In this document: positions 22,926 through 35,495 of the stretch, piece after piece | Numbering within the stretch: the first letter of the stretch is position 1 | How the letters are laid out: the number at the start of each line of letters is the position of its first letter | From: Fragum whitleyi | Taxonomy: Eukaryota; Mollusca; Bivalvia; Cardiida; Cardiidae | Reading direction: 5' to 3' | Assembly: GCA_948146395.1 (NCBI GenBank) | Contig: OX411545.1 | Location: forward strand, 16,543,526-16,607,525 | Length of the DNA stretch: 64,000 nucleotides | The notes under the pieces: model-generated | The model's input: only the letters and a program-made list of their open reading frames with translations | Database searches by the model: none | Told to the model about the DNA's origin: nothing | Position numbers and translations under genes: made by a program

Positions 22926-23451
22926 TCCACGGATTTATTTTCGGATTATGTGTCATTACACGATTTATTTATATATCAAGGATATGTTCGGAGAAATGAC
23001 GATTCTATTATTTAACGAGAGTGTTCATTATTGAGGTGATTTTAATAGTTATTTAGTGATATTCAATTGAAAATGTTTTTTTTTTTTTGAGTATCATTTT
23101 AATTTGCCATATGTGTTTATTTTTTTATATATTTTATATTCTAACGATGATACTTATGTCACTTTTCAAAAACAAAAATCTCATCGTTTGATCCACATTT
23201 GTTTTGACTCACTAGCTATGCTAGCGGTCATTTGTTAAGATTTTTTTCTTTTTTTCTTTTTTTTTCTTTTTCTTCTTTTGGATTGAAGAAGCAGAAATAT
23301 ATAGATTTCTCCAATATATGACAGTTTTTCCTTGGACTGCTTTTAGTAAATGCTTACAAAAATAGCTGTGTGCTCGAAGTTCTTTGCTCTGGGGATCAAA
23401 ACCTTATTTTCAGCCAATAAGAATTCGGTAGTCTAAATAGACAAAAAGCAA
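22926..23451. other. Gene-free AT-rich stretch
   Basis: T-rich runs at 23,240-23,280. No supported feature. Confidence 0.35.
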
Positions 23452-23457
23452 GAAAAA

Positions 23458-23536
<79 letters not shown>

Positions 23537-23553
23537 ATGAATTAATAAATAGA

Positions 23554-23640
<87 letters not shown>

Positions 23641-23660
23641 AATAGATAAAAAATAAATTA
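23452..23660. repeat. AAAT tetranucleotide microsatellite
   Basis: About 200 bp of (AAAT)n with few interruptions. The 100-residue Leu/Phe/Ile/Tyr frame on the minus strand is an artefact of the repeat. Confidence 0.95.
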
Positions 23661-24494
23661 ATAAATAATGAATACATATGTCTATATAAAAATAGAAACA
23701 TTGATGTCAGAAATCTTTATGAATAAAATCATAAGAAAGGATTTTAAGTAAATATTAAAGAACATGGAATCATTATTTCAAGGTCAAGACTCTTAAAATA
23801 AAGTCGGTACTGCATGGCGTTTGAATCAATTTCCCATTCAAATGAGATCCGTCCGGGGAAAAAGCAAAATCCAAACAAAACATCAAAAAAAAAAAATGAT
23901 AATAACAAAATAAAATAAATTAATAAAACACCAAAAAGACAAATTGTTTTTGCAGCTAAAGAAAACGTCCGAGCGATGTTCCGAATGTCTTTTTGGTTTT
24001 TGTTCTAGAGAGCAAATCGTGCTCCGACATTGCCCAGGAAAACATTTATGTCGTCGTTTTAAGGTCGTACCTATATTTTTACGAATTAATTCTTATTTAT
24101 TTATCTCGGTCATATATTCGTGACTCATCTAGCGGACCGTTTTGGTAGAATAAAAAGTGTCGATCCTAGCCAGACTGCGCGGTCTGCGCAGCCTGACTAG
24201 GTCCGAAACTTTTCACAGTTTTCTGAACATACTATGATCGCTCTTTCTTCCTGTATAAGAACTTATAAAATGCTACCTCTGGTCGACCTCCACTGTAACT
24301 AGACACTATTTCAAGTATTTACTTTACACTTCTCAAATTTTCTTGACGGCTCACGTGTTTTTAGCTAATGACGTTTGATATGCGAGAGAATAACAATTGT
24401 TTTAGGGTGTTGTGTGAAAAAAGATTTCACGGGGTCATATTAGAAAATAAGTGAGAAGAGAATTATTTCGTAATCCAAAAAAACTCAGTTCAAA

Positions 24495-25175
24495 ATGAAT
24501 TCATCAGTGGAAAAGACAGTGGATTTAAGCCAGAGACCCAGGTTCGAAATCACCCCAGAATCAATGAGCTGGGTCGTAGTGTTTACTATTACGGCCGTGT
24601 TATCCATTGCTGGAAATACCGTAGTGATATTAGTGTTCCGTGCACGTCTACCCAGGAAGAAATGCGACACGACGTTAAAACCGTACCTTATAAATCTTGC
24701 CGTCACGGATCTTATAATGGCGGTATTTTGTATGCCTTTCACGTTTGTTGACGCGCTGTCATCCTGGGTATTCCCGGAAACAATGTGTTCTCTTGTGTTA
24801 TTCTTTCAAGTGCTGGCGGTTTCCGCTAGTGTTTATACAAATGTCGCAATAGGTCTAAATAGATTACGTGCAATTCTGTTTCCGTTAAGATCGTTTTATA
24901 CGTTAAGAACGTATTCCTGGATTTTAGTGATTATATGGCTCGCGTCACTTGGTATGGCGTCCGTCCAGCTATTTGTGGGTCAGACTGTGGTATATAATAC
25001 GACTATACACTGTGGGGAAGTGTGGCCAACTTCTCAGGCTGCAAGGGCATATACACTCTCTATATTTGCTCTTATATATGCTATTCCACTCGCACTGTTA
25101 ATTGGAACTTACGTGACTATTGGGGTGTCGCTATGGAGAAATCCTAGACGAGACGAACTACTCTCAAAATTTAAG
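24495..25175 (+). CDS. Class A GPCR, first coding exon (TM1-TM5)
   Basis: Seven-transmembrane receptor of the rhodopsin-like, peptide-receptor style, acting at the plasma membrane. The exon gives 227 residues: an N-terminus with an NSS glycosylation site, TM1 with GN at 40-41, TM2 with NLAVTDLIMAV (Asp72), Cys98 at the start of TM3, Trp148 in TM4, Cys173 in the second extracellular loop next to an NTT site, and Pro198 in TM5. Cys98-Cys173 would be the conserved disulfide. The TM3 end reads NRL (122-124) in place of DRY, and the following LFPL matches the usual IxxPL. The exon ends in phase 0 at TTTAAG|GTAAGT after the start of loop 3. TM6-TM7 must lie in another exon, which I did not find in the window. 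The ligand is unknown; resemblance to neuropeptide receptors is an impression only. Its 3' part is copied at 55,137 and 59,968. Confidence 0.85.
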
Positions 25176-27364
25176 GTAAGTACTTGTCCACATGTTTAAC
25201 TTGTAAATAAAAGTTGTAAATAAATTATTAATTTAATATGTAAATTCGCGCTTTTAAGATTGGCCGAAGTGTATTTGTAACCAAGGGCGAGTTTAAGGGA
25301 AAGATTTACAAGGTTCCTCAAAATATCAACACGTCTCGCTTTCTTCTGTAGAAATTTTACAGCGCAGCGCGAGACATCTCGATTACAAATCTGTGGAAAT
25401 ATGAAAAAAAATCTCGCACGAAAGAACTTCACATATATTCAGAATCAGATACTTTACTAAATTAATATCCTTATTTGCCTATAAAGCCATTTATTTACAA
25501 TCTTCTTTCCATTTACGTGAACGTATTTTCGGATAAAGCGTCTTTCTGAATTTTCTAAATCTAAATTAACGACAGAATAGCGTTTTTTTTTATCTTCGTT
25601 GTAGCATGCAGTCTCGATAGAGTCCCGCTTGTGATGGGTTTAGGACTTAACAATGAATCGTTCCTATCTGACGACAGAATTCAGAAGGAACTTGAGTAGG
25701 TTGGTCTAAGTAAGTCATGAATAATTCACGAGCAACTTTTTGTAAGATTACCGCTTTTGGTAACATTTAAATTTAAGGTTTGCAAATCTAAGTTTAGGCA
25801 TAGATTATTTGCATGCATATTTTAATAAATAAAGTTAAAAATGCACCATTTTGTACCTATTAGACATCTAAAGCGGGGGACCGTATTTTACGTTTTCATT
25901 TTGACAACGGGCAGATTTGTTAGTTTGTTGTGTAAAGCATACATTTAACAAGAATAGATTTCAAATTTAAGTTTATGATCTAAAAAAAAATCTCTTTACG
26001 TGTACATGGTAACTAGATACAATGTAGCCGCTAGTTTTCAGGCCCGTACTTTTACCCGTTCAGGAGTAAATAAAGAACTTTGAGAGAGCATATTTTGTAC
26101 AATATGGGTGAATTCTGCGAATCAGTTTCATAGAAGATGTTAAAAAATCAAAGCGTTAAAAGCCCTGGTTTATAAAGAGGCAAGATGACATTTGAAGGCA
26201 TGCACTCCAATTTTTGAATTTTTTTAGCAAGGCTTTTTAACCGAGGGAAACCAAGGGTTTCATTTAACTTTAAGGATCGTAAACCTCATTTAGAACTCAT
26301 CTTAAAGGAAAAATGTGGTACAATATGCTCACTAAATAGCGTTGACCCCCCCCCCCCCCCCAACAACAATTTGCTAATGTATAGATTACTACGCCCGATA
26401 CCGTTTTGCAGACAGGCGCAACTCGCGTTTTTTTATAATTTTAGTTGAGTTGATTGGTTGCTACTAGTCAGTCAATATATCCATTCGATCAATCCGTCTA
26501 ACAATCGAAGTAATGTTGTTTTTCTAGGGGCACAAGCTGTCGGGTCTTTCTTTTAAATTGAATTGAATTCCATAAAGAAGTTGTTTTTAACTGTGGGAAC
26601 TCAAGAAATTGATAGGGTAAATTTCTTCCTTTCCAACATTTGTTTTTTCTACTTTAGATTAATCCATTACAAGACAACAAATGTTAAGACAGGTAAAGGG
26701 TAAAGGGTTGCAGATTACATACAATATCTGGGCACATTAGTAAAATTTGAAGCAGAAAAGGTAGATAGTATTAAGGAGAAAGGAGAAAGTGTTAGTTGGC
26801 AACTTTTTCTTCTTTTCCCGATTAGCAAGGTCATCCTTCAAGATCAAATATAAAAGCTATGTGTCTTTAACACAGCAGTGATTTTGGCAGTGATAAGTAA
26901 GAAAATATCTGGTTTACATGATAAGGACAAGGTGAATAATCAAGGTTATAATCCAGAAAATCGACCTAGTTTGTTATTTCGTCTATTCAGTTCCCTCGCA
27001 TTCAGTCCTATCAGTACTTTGATTTTATCACAGCGTAGTGATATGCAAGCACTGTATTGAACACACAAAGCATTTCGTGTCGCACAAAAGTTGATTATGT
27101 ATACTATACCTATTTTTTTTTGCGCGCATGAGCACAAAAAACTACGTAGTGCACATGTTGTTCGGTTTTTGACTAGATTATCTTTACCTTAGGCGATTTC
27201 AAGGATACTGGGTAGTCTCCAATGACCTGCTAAACCAGGCCAAAATCGGACTCACGGACGCACGTACACCTGAACGCAAGCACGCCTGACACAAAGATCA
27301 AGAAAACAGCCTAGATATATAACTCGGTGTAACGAAAAAAAGTTTATATTCAAATCGTTCTCCT
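25176..27364 (+). other. GPCR intron, template of later segmental copies
   Basis: Starts with the donor GTAAGT. Blocks of this intron (for example CATGCAGTCTCGATAGAGTC, CGAGCAACTTTTTGTAAGAT, GGTTTGCAAATCTAAGTTTA) recur at 55,280-56,575 and 60,106-60,865 plus 63,449-63,760. A poly-C run of about 15 lies at 26,346-26,361. No TM6/TM7-like open frame was found. Confidence 0.6.
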
Positions 27365-28180
27365 TTGTATAGACGACAACTAGAGCTGGTCGAGGAGTAC
27401 TCGAGTACAAATGAATCGGGGAGGGTAAGTTCTTACCCAGATCCTGAATAATTACCCGTTACTCGACTTTTGCATTTATCCACTGTGTGCCTTTAGGGAT
27501 CAAATTTAGAAAAGAATTGAAAATTGTTTTAAACGAAATCTTTCTTTTCTGAAGTTGATTTCCAGATCGTCCTATGGACATATATCAGAAAGTTTTTAGA
27601 GTCCCCCCTCCTTAAAGAAATTTTGGACCCGCCTTTTTATTTAGATGGTAAATAGATATATGGGCAGTAATCATCGGGACTCAAGTACCCGCTGGTAAGG
27701 AGAACTCGGGTACCAAGGTACACCATTTCTACTCGTCCCAGCTCGAGTACTCACGGGATACGAGAACTTGGGTGTCCGGGTACATCATTCTACTCGTCCC
27801 AGCTCGAGTACTCACGGGAAACGAGAACTCGGGTACCCGGGTACAACATTTCTACTCGTTCTAACTCGAGTACTCATGGGAAACGAGAACTCTGGTTCTC
27901 GGGTACAAATTTTCTACTCGTCCTTACTCGAGCACTCCTGGGTTACGAGAACTCGGGTACCAAGGCACAACATTTCTACTCGTCCTTACTCGAGTACTCA
28001 CGAGAAACGAGAACTCTGGTTCTCGGGTACAAAATTTCTACTCGTCCTAGCTCGATGACTCACGGGAAACGAGAACTGGGGTACCCGGATACTCAAGCTC
28101 TACTTGTCCCAGCTCGAGTACTCCCGGGTAACGAGAACTGGGGTACTCGGGTTTAACGTTTCTACTCCACCCAGCTCTAA
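27365..28180. repeat. ~61-bp GC-rich minisatellite (type 1)
   Basis: Seven to eight units of 61-62 bp, each with AGCTCGAGTACTCACGGG, ACGAGAACTCGGGTACCC and ACATTTCTACTCGTCC. The unit is packed with six-base palindromes (CTCGAG, GGTACC, CCCGGG, AGTACT). Contracted copies sit at 56,590-57,055 and 63,765-63,850. A related type 2 occurs at 54,440 and 59,640. Confidence 0.85.
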
Positions 28181-28944
28181 TGACAACGAATACTGGCTGG
28201 TGTGACCCCACCGGATTTTGGGCCTTCTTTGTTCTATATTGCACTCTTTTCCGGTGCTGTGGTCGGTTTCACAGAAAAGTTTGACCATTGACCTCTTTAG
28301 CCATTCATCTTCGTTCAATGTGCTACCTTAAAGTAAAAAATATCTAGGGAAACTCCCTTCAACTTTTGGGGTACCCAAGCTTAAGTAGAGGTACCGTCTT
28401 TTTTACACCTATGAAGAGGACAGTAACTTTGGTTACGACCCCCACCCGTTATCCGTCCTTTCGCAAAGGAAATCGTATACAGAGAAGGTCAAATCAAACG
28501 TTAAATCAAAGAAGAGATGCAAAAACTGGGTGAAAAGGACAAAAATGAGCACACGGGTTACTATTTAATCTCAAAAAATAACGTTTCAATGTCGCACTAC
28601 TTTTTCTAAAGGATCTACTTTTACCATACAATGACCTCCGGAAGAAAATTCCAGTGAGGTCACTCCGACTAGACTTTTTCATCCGAGTCTATTCTTGACA
28701 AAGTATCGATTGACTTAAAACCAATTTTCTTAGAATACAACAAGACATGAAAGCTTCAATCGCTCATCTAGAATTAGACACCTGTTTAGGTATCATCTTA
28801 CTGTAAATGTTTGTTGAAGTTAGATTTAAGCAGATAGGCATTTTATCTTCTATTAAATTCGAGCTAACAAGTTAGATCTTTTGCTTTATAAATTTAACCC
28901 CCCCTCCCCTAAAAAGAGATAATTATAAAACAAATTGAAAACTC

Positions 28945-29017
28945 TGGAGAATCCGGGTATCGATCCCGGTACCTCTCACATGCTAAGCGAGCGCTCTACC
29001 ACTTGAGCTAATTCCCC
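28945..29017 (-). tRNA. tRNA-Ala (AGC), copy 1
   Basis: 73 nt: acceptor GGGGAAT pairs ATTCTCC (one G-U) with discriminator A, D stem GCTC/GAGC, anticodon arm CTCGC-TTAGCAT-GTGAG giving AGC, and T stem CCGGG/CCCGG. A box TAGCTCAAGTGG and B box GGATCGATACC are intact. A T-run follows the 3' end on the minus strand (GAGTTTTC), a pol III terminator. No 3' CCA is encoded, as expected in eukaryotes. Confidence 0.93.
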
Positions 29018-29831
29018 GTATATTCTTCCAGTTCAGTCTTAAAATTTCACTCTAATAAAACATGTAAGCTGGAATGCTGAAATACTAATTTGAATTCTTA
29101 TTGTGTTGCTTCAGCTATTAAGGACGTCAAATTGGTTGTTTTCAAGCCTAAGTAAGTTGAACGCAGCTACGATTCTTCGAGATATAAGCCATCTCCTAAT
29201 TTCAATCAAATATAAAAAGGGCAAGTTGAACTTAAATTATTTGTTCCATACATGTATTCCATTTGTGGAATTCGCACCCGGTATCCCCTGGCCCGATGAC
29301 TGTGTCAAACCACAGTCTCTAAATTATGGTTGTCTATGGGAAACAGGGGAACAAAATGGTGTGATTAACTTAAAATATGAGCCAGTTTTATCTAACCGTA
29401 ATGCAGTTGCTTGTTCTGTACAAAATGAGCCTTTTCAACAATGTTTTGGCTAAACCGCTATAGCTATGACGGTCTTATGTTGCTTAACTGCTTGTGCTCA
29501 TAAATAGCTTCATTTTGATATACAATATACCTGGATACACTGCTTTTTCTTGGTGTTTGAAGTGCCCTTTACATTGGGTCTCGAACACTTTAAATGAAAC
29601 TTAAACCATAGGTTGTTGGTACTCAATTGAAACGTCTCATCGAGCTGTTTAAATCGGGATATGAAGATATTAGACTAGCTTTACCCCACCCTATATAGAC
29701 CCTAATCTTGTTGATCCATCTACATTTTCCAAATAATGAATAGATACGATGTAATCACAAGTCACAAGTCACAATTCGAGTTTTACCAGTGCATTTATTT
29801 CTCTTTACAATATCAAGGAGTAAACAAACAG

Positions 29832-29893
29832 TTCTACGAATTAACACCAGAAGTGCAGCAATTAACAAATGCACTTAAGTTAATGAGAGGTAC
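29832..29893 (+). repeat. Conserved cassette, subfamily 1, copy A
   Basis: TTCTACGAATTAACACCAGA through GAGAGGTAC. About 56 bp identical to copies B, C and D while the flanks have diverged. The ATG present in copy D is replaced here by CAG. Confidence 0.7.
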
Positions 29894-30391
29894 ATAATTA
29901 TCGAGACGTTGCATACAAGAAAAAGTTTAGATAGGAAATTGTTCTCTGATTCGGTCAAGAATATTGTGGAACTTGTGAATCCGAAGATTTCTAAATAGTT
30001 TTTAATTTGAACGGAATAGAATTACGCGAACTAATCAAAATCAAAACGGAATGACCGAGGTCAACGTTTGGATTCGAATACCTAGTAGCAAAATTGGGTA
30101 CAAATAGACCGAGTGGTTTCTGGTTCTAGATGCTATCTTTCGAACAGCAATTTTAAAAACACTTACTTGTATTCGTTGTGTCCATAATGTTATCCAAAGC
30201 ATGCTTTTCCCTCGGGCACAAAAAATGGGACATGGTTTCTAATTACTTTTAATGTTTGTTGGAGTTAGATTTAAGAGGATAAGTATTTCATCTTCAATTG
30301 AAGTTGAATCTATTGATTTATGACTCAATGAACAGAGTCATACTTGAATCCCCTAAAGCACATATTAATAAATTAAGTATATTCAAAACTC

Positions 30392-30464
30392 TGGAGAATC
30401 CGGGTATCGATCCCGGTACCTCTCACATGCTAAGCGAGCGCTCTACCACTTGAGCTAATTCCCC
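30392..30464 (-). tRNA. tRNA-Ala (AGC), copy 2
   Basis: Identical over 73 nt to copy 1, with the same stems, AGC anticodon, A and B boxes and a minus-strand T-run (GAGTTTTGAA) as terminator. Confidence 0.93.
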
Positions 30465-31156
30465 ATATTTTCTACGAGTTCAGTTTTAAAATTTCACTCT
30501 GAAAACACGTAAGCTTGAATGTTGAAATACTTAGTTGCATTCTTATTTGATGCTTACGGACGCTAAATAGTTTATTTTCAAGCCGAAGTACGCTTAACGC
30601 TGCTACGATTCTTCGAGACATAAGCCCACTCCTTATTTCAATCCAATTTGCAAAGGGCAACTTGACCTTATTTCGTTTTGCCTAGATGGATTCCATCGTT
30701 AAAATTCGAACCTTGTATCCTCTGGCCCGAGGCATGTGTCAAACAACAGACTCTAATTCTGCTTGTCTATGGGAAACAAAAATAGAGTTATTAAATTTTA
30801 AATAACTAAATCATCTTCAGAGCTAAAGATAGAGGGATATTTTAATTTTCATTAAAAATATATATAACAAAAATCGTAAGTCCTTACTTAAACCATAGGT
30901 TGTTGGTACTCATTTGAAACGTCTCATCGAGACGATTCAAATGAGTACCCGCAACATATGGTTTCGTGGTAAAGCTATAGATTTTAGACTTGCTTTACAC
31001 CCACACCCCCAACCCACCCCCTGTTATCTGGACCCCTGGTCTTGATGATCCATCTATGATTTCCAAAATATGAACAAATACGATGCAATCATAAGTCACA
31101 ATTCGAGTTTTACCCGTGTATTTATTTCTCTTTACAATATCAGAGTAAACAAAATT

Positions 31157-31220
31157 TTCAACGAATTAACACCAGAAGTGCAGCAATTAACAAATGCACT
31201 TAAGTTAATGAGAGGTACAC
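31157..31220 (+). repeat. Conserved cassette, subfamily 1, copy B
   Basis: TTCAACGAATTAACACCAGA to GAGAGGTACAC. Differs from copy D only at the extreme left, where the ATG is lost. Confidence 0.7.
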
Positions 31221-32003
31221 AATTGTCGAGTCGTTGCATACAAAAATGAGTTTAGATGGGAAATTACCGTTCTTTGATTCTTTTGAGAAGATTGTGGAAC
31301 TTATGAAGCCAATGATGTTAAAATAGTTTTGAATTTGAACGGAAAAGAATTAGCAATTTAAGCGAACTGTTAATGCGTGAATCAAAATGGCTTGACTTGG
31401 CTCAACGTTTGCATTCGATAACTTCGTAGCCACATGAGCTATAAATGGATCGAGTGGTTTCTGATTCTAAATGTCAGCTTTCGAACAGCACTTCTAAAAA
31501 CACTTACTTGTACTCATTAGAGACGATTTCAATGAGTACCAACGACATAAGGTTTTGTAGAGAGGTAAAGATAACAGACTTGTGGACTCACTTCAGACTT
31601 TTTAAATTAAGCTCTATTTTCTTAATGGGATTATACACCATTTAAACCAATTGAAAACAAAAGAATTTTACTAAATTTTATTTCAATAAACACCCTTTCG
31701 ATTAAGCTATCTCAAACATTTTTCATGATGAAATCTGTATGCACTTGTAAACAAGGTACAAAACCTCGAAGCTAGGCAATTGTTCTTTTCCACAATTCTG
31801 TTCCACTTGTTTGCTGATACAGAAGTGTTCCTTGAGTGACGATCGACCATAATTCAAAAGAACTATTCACTATGGAAGCACTGGAGGGCAATTTTGACTT
31901 ACTACTAATGATTTAAGACTTCAGACTTGTGACTAGCGAGTTCTAAGTTATGACTTAGGCATTCCCTCGATTTATGGCGCGAATTTTGACAACATGTGCA
32001 AAA

Positions 32004-32046
32004 ATGGCCGAGACTGCAAACGAAATGAATAAAGACTCCAAGGATG
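32004..32046 (+). other. Possible first exon beside the left TIR
   Basis: ATGGCCGAGACTGCAAACGA continuing to AAGGAT|GTAAGT: 14 codons, then a strong donor in phase 0. The right TIR (minus strand, near 38,010) carries the matching ATGGCTGACGC start but then diverges to a stop. If real, it could splice to the acceptor at 34,483. Function unknown. Confidence 0.25.
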
Positions 32047-32679
32047 TAAGTATACTATATAATTTTACTTTTTATCTCTTTTTAAACCTCTGTAGATCTA
32101 TTCCTAATTTGATACTGAGCATTGTTGACTGTATATCAAATCCGCGGGTGAAGATATTGCTGCTCTTGTGGCAATTCGCTTTCGATTAGTGCTTGTGAAA
32201 AATATCATGGAAAAGAATATCGATTTAGATTCACTATCAATTAAATCAACATTTTTACCTTTCCCCACGTTTCATCATAGGCACATATTGTAGGTCTACT
32301 ACATAACGATTTAAAGTAGACCAAATTGTGTGAATAACGTTTTGATGATTTTTCAAATTCTGCTGTTCCCTCTCTCTTTTCTTTTCAATATCTCTATTAC
32401 CGTAAATATTTCTCTTTATGTTTGTCTTGAAGTTTAATTTTAAAGCCCAGGCTTAATGGCTTCTGTCTAGTCATGCACCCGAGACCTAGGCAGGCCTAGG
32501 TTACTTACAGTGAAGCACCAAGGGTAAGATAAACGACAAAATTAAAAATTAGGCTTCGTCTTTTGCTGTGCACAACTTTTAATTTCGTCTATGAACGGTT
32601 TTAAATTTTCTGTGAGGAAAAAGGGTTAGAATTGAACCCCATACAACAGTACATATATTGAATATCGAAAAGGACGTCA

Positions 32680-33160
32680 TTTATATAGTCCCACTCTATA
32701 GTCTTTCTCTGAAGTCCATTCTATAGTATTTCTCTTAAGACCTTCTTTATTGTCTTTCCCTGTAGTCTTTCTCTAAATTCTAAGTTTATTCTCTATAGTC
32801 CTTCTCTAAAAGTCTTCCTCTCTAGTTTTTCTTTATAGTCATTCATTGTTGTCCATTTTCGTAGCATTTCTTTGTATTTCTTCTCTACAGTCCTTCTCGA
32901 AAGCCTTCATCATAGTCTTTCTCTATTGCCCTTCCCTTTAGTCTTTCTTTATAGTCCTTATCTACGAGAATACGCTATCTCTGTAGTCCCTCTGTATTGT
33001 CTTTCTCCGAGTCCTTCTCGCTTAGTATTTCTCTAAAGTATGATTCTGTAGACATTCTCTTTCTGTTTTCTTTCTCTGTAGTCTTTTCCGATAGTCAATC
33101 TTTGTACTCCTTCTCTATAGTCTTTCTGTCTGTTTCTCTCTCTCTTTCCCCTCTCTTTCT

Positions 33161-33254
<94 letters not shown>

Positions 33255-33370
33255 CCTCGCCTTTCTCTGCATTATCTTTATAAATGTCTCTTTCTAGTCC
33301 AATTCTTTAGTGTTTTGTTATATTCTCTCTGTCTCTCTCTTTGATCTCTTTTTGAAGTTTTCTCGCTTGT
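32680..33370. repeat. Pyrimidine-rich tract with TC microsatellite
   Basis: Degenerate ~20-bp units TATAGTCTTTCTCT lead into (TC)n at 33,160-33,248. Almost purine-free on the plus strand for long stretches. The Ser/Leu frame over it is an artefact. Confidence 0.85.
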
Positions 33371-33549
33371 CCCATTTACCCCTTCCCCAATTGTAAGTAC
33401 TTTAACTTCCCCTTCCCTTCTTCCCTCTTCTCTGTGCATGTAGTGGACCCTACCATTTTGAAAAATAAATCAACCATCAGTTCAAAGTGTTATAAGCGAA
33501 AGGAACTTTATGTCCAAGGATGTTCATGGAGGTAAAGTCTCAGCCTTTA

Positions 33550-34030
33550 ATATGGCATACATATCATGCACTTTAGCAAATATGGCCTTTATGCTTCTTA
33601 TATGGATACCTTCCACCATGACCTTTCATTTTGGACCATGACCTTGTGATCTTGACCTTTGAGTTTGAACTTCTTTTCAAAAACTTTAATCTTGCCTATA
33701 TTTTATGCATTATTAATGAAAGAGAGTTATTATATCACACATAGATTACTCCTGTCTATACCTTCCATTTGACACCATGACCTTTGACAACGTGACATTC
33801 ACCTTGGATTTTGATCTCATTTTCAAAAATGATAACCATGTCTTTAAATATTCTACTATATCAGAGACGTATTCACAGTATTTCAGACAAAGATTCTGAC
33901 TTTTACGTTGTGATTATGACCTTTAACATTGTTACCTTAAAACACACATACTCCCTGACAATAACTGTCATGTTGGACCATGACCTACGACCGTATGACC
34001 TTGAACTTGGAGCTTAGCCTACCTTTCTAG
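33550..34030. repeat. ATGACCTTGACC-type degenerate repeat
   Basis: Recurring ACCATGACCTT, TGTGATCTTGACCTTTGA and similar words about every 60-100 bp. It resembles low-grade dispersed repeats and has no coding evidence. Confidence 0.5.
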
Positions 34031-34483
34031 AATTGTATCTGGCTTAGAGTTCTAACATCATCGTATAGGGATAACGCTTTTATATTCTAGTATATTAAAG
34101 CCTTTATGTTATACATAAATATTTTTGACATGATTTTGATTTGAAATCATGGATTTTGACATTGTAACATTGACTTTGCAGTTTTACCCTTTTTGTGACA
34201 GCATCATGTTGAGTTTTGCCGTTCCACCAGAAAAAATATATTGATCAACATTTAGAGGGGGATATTGTCGAATTTTAGGAAGATAAAAAATCCAAATGTA
34301 TTAAAAAACATTCAATTTTGTAATAGAAAACAATTCTTTGACATTTATGGTTCAGAAATACATGTTATCAGCTTTTAATTTTGGTTTGCAAGAGCTGAAC
34401 GGCTTGACATGTTTCTGGAAAAATTAAATGAAATTAAGATTTTTTCATTTTTATGTAATATCTGAATATTTTAACAATTGCAG

Positions 34484-34642
34484 GATGAGCGATACCGAGC
34501 AGCCCATGAGAAGCCTGGTAGACAGAAAGAGCACAGACTTCATTTTGGTGTATTCATTACATTTAATGACCATACAAACAAGTCAATGTTGGCGAGGAGA
34601 TGGTACCAGAACTATTCATTACTGATGAAAGTCAGACAGTAG
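34484..34642 (+). other. Possible exon inside the 6.27-kb element
   Basis: Follows the acceptor AACAATTGCAG. In phase 0 it encodes DERYRAAHEKPGRQKEHR, then HFGVFITFNDHTNKSM and ARRWYQNYSLLMKVRQ, then a TAG. The same frame stays protein-like after that stop (LDMLDEIGVHLSQFDGSD, IAVYKDRNGQKCNYQ) to a TGA near 34,790, so it may be a decayed gene. It is phase-compatible with the possible exon at 32,004. No family recognised. Confidence 0.3.
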
Positions 34643-35324
34643 AATCGTAGAATAGGGACGAAGCTTTTTTCCAGAAGGCAAAAGTCACTTGATATGCTTG
34701 ATGAAATAGGCGTACATTTATCTCAGTTTGACGGATCAGATATTGCAGTTTACAAGGACAGAAATGGCCAAAAATGCAACTATCAATGATTTTTAAAGTC
34801 TCTTCGGCTTCGCAACATAACCTATACAACAAAACAAGAGAATCTCTACAATACCGGATGATGTTGTTTCTGTTTTAGAACCGAATATCTACACACAAGC
34901 TGCATCCGGCAGCTTTCGGAGAGAATGGTATTATAAGCAGACAATATTGCATATTGCCCGAAAGTGCCAGAAAATAGAGGGAAAAATGCTTATTTTCTAC
35001 TATGAATTATACTGAAATCGTATCTTCACCAATATTGATGCGGTCCATTACTAAAGATTTCAAAGCGGAAGGGTCCGAATTTTAACCGTTTAAGAAAGGG
35101 CTATAAAAGAGACTTCATTCCTATGATAACTATAGCACAAGACAGGAAATCTCTTGACACAACAGTAATTGGAATAGATAACAATAACAAATAAAATATT
35201 CGAGAGTTCTGTTAATATGAAAACGACTTTCAATTGTCTTTGCCTTTGAATTATCTTCCTTGTTTTGGTAATAAGTGCTTTTATCTTTTTTTAATTGATT
35301 GCTGACGAACGTTTAAAACACAAG

Positions 35325-35495
35325 TCTGAGGTTGCAATTTAAAGTCACAAGTTACAAATCATAAGTCTGAAGTTGTAAATTATACGTCACAAGTTACAAA
35401 TCAAAAGTTGTAAGTCACAAGTTACAAATCAAAAGTTGCAAGTCACAAGTTGCAAAATCCCAAGTTGTAACTTAAAAATCACAAGTCATTTACTC
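35325..35495. repeat. ~20-bp AAGTCACAAGTTGCAAATC minisatellite
   Basis: About eight degenerate units of AAGTCACAAGTTRCAAATCA. Related words lie near both TIRs and at 29,757. Confidence 0.75.

Larger units (their letters stand above)
28660..30235. repeat. tRNA-Ala unit A
   Basis: First of two tandem ~1.45-kb units (unit B at 30,240). It contains TGTTTGTTGAAGTTAGATTT, the tRNA-Ala at 28,945, a conserved upstream region, an inverted-repeat remnant (29,605-29,650) and the conserved cassette at 29,832-29,893. Offset between the two tRNA genes is 1,447 bp. Confidence 0.75.
30240..31864. repeat. tRNA-Ala unit B
   Basis: Second tandem unit, with tRNA-Ala at 30,392, a near-perfect palindrome at 30,890-30,964 (AAACCATAGGTTGTTGGTAC / GTACCCGCAACATATGGTTT) and the cassette at 31,157. 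Its continuation (TTCATGATGAAATC, AAGCTAGGCAATTGTTCTTT) is paralogous to 47,894-48,052 and ends at the 6.27-kb insertion. Confidence 0.75.

Noticed and set aside
23396..23701. 101-residue hydrophobic ORF resembling a membrane protein
   Set aside because: Encoded almost wholly by (AAAT)n.
29103..29453. 116-residue ORF in unit A
   Set aside because: The paralogous units B, C and D have stops and indels throughout, so the frame is not conserved.
32997..33344. 115-residue Ser/Leu ORF
   Set aside because: Product of the TC microsatellite and pyrimidine tract.
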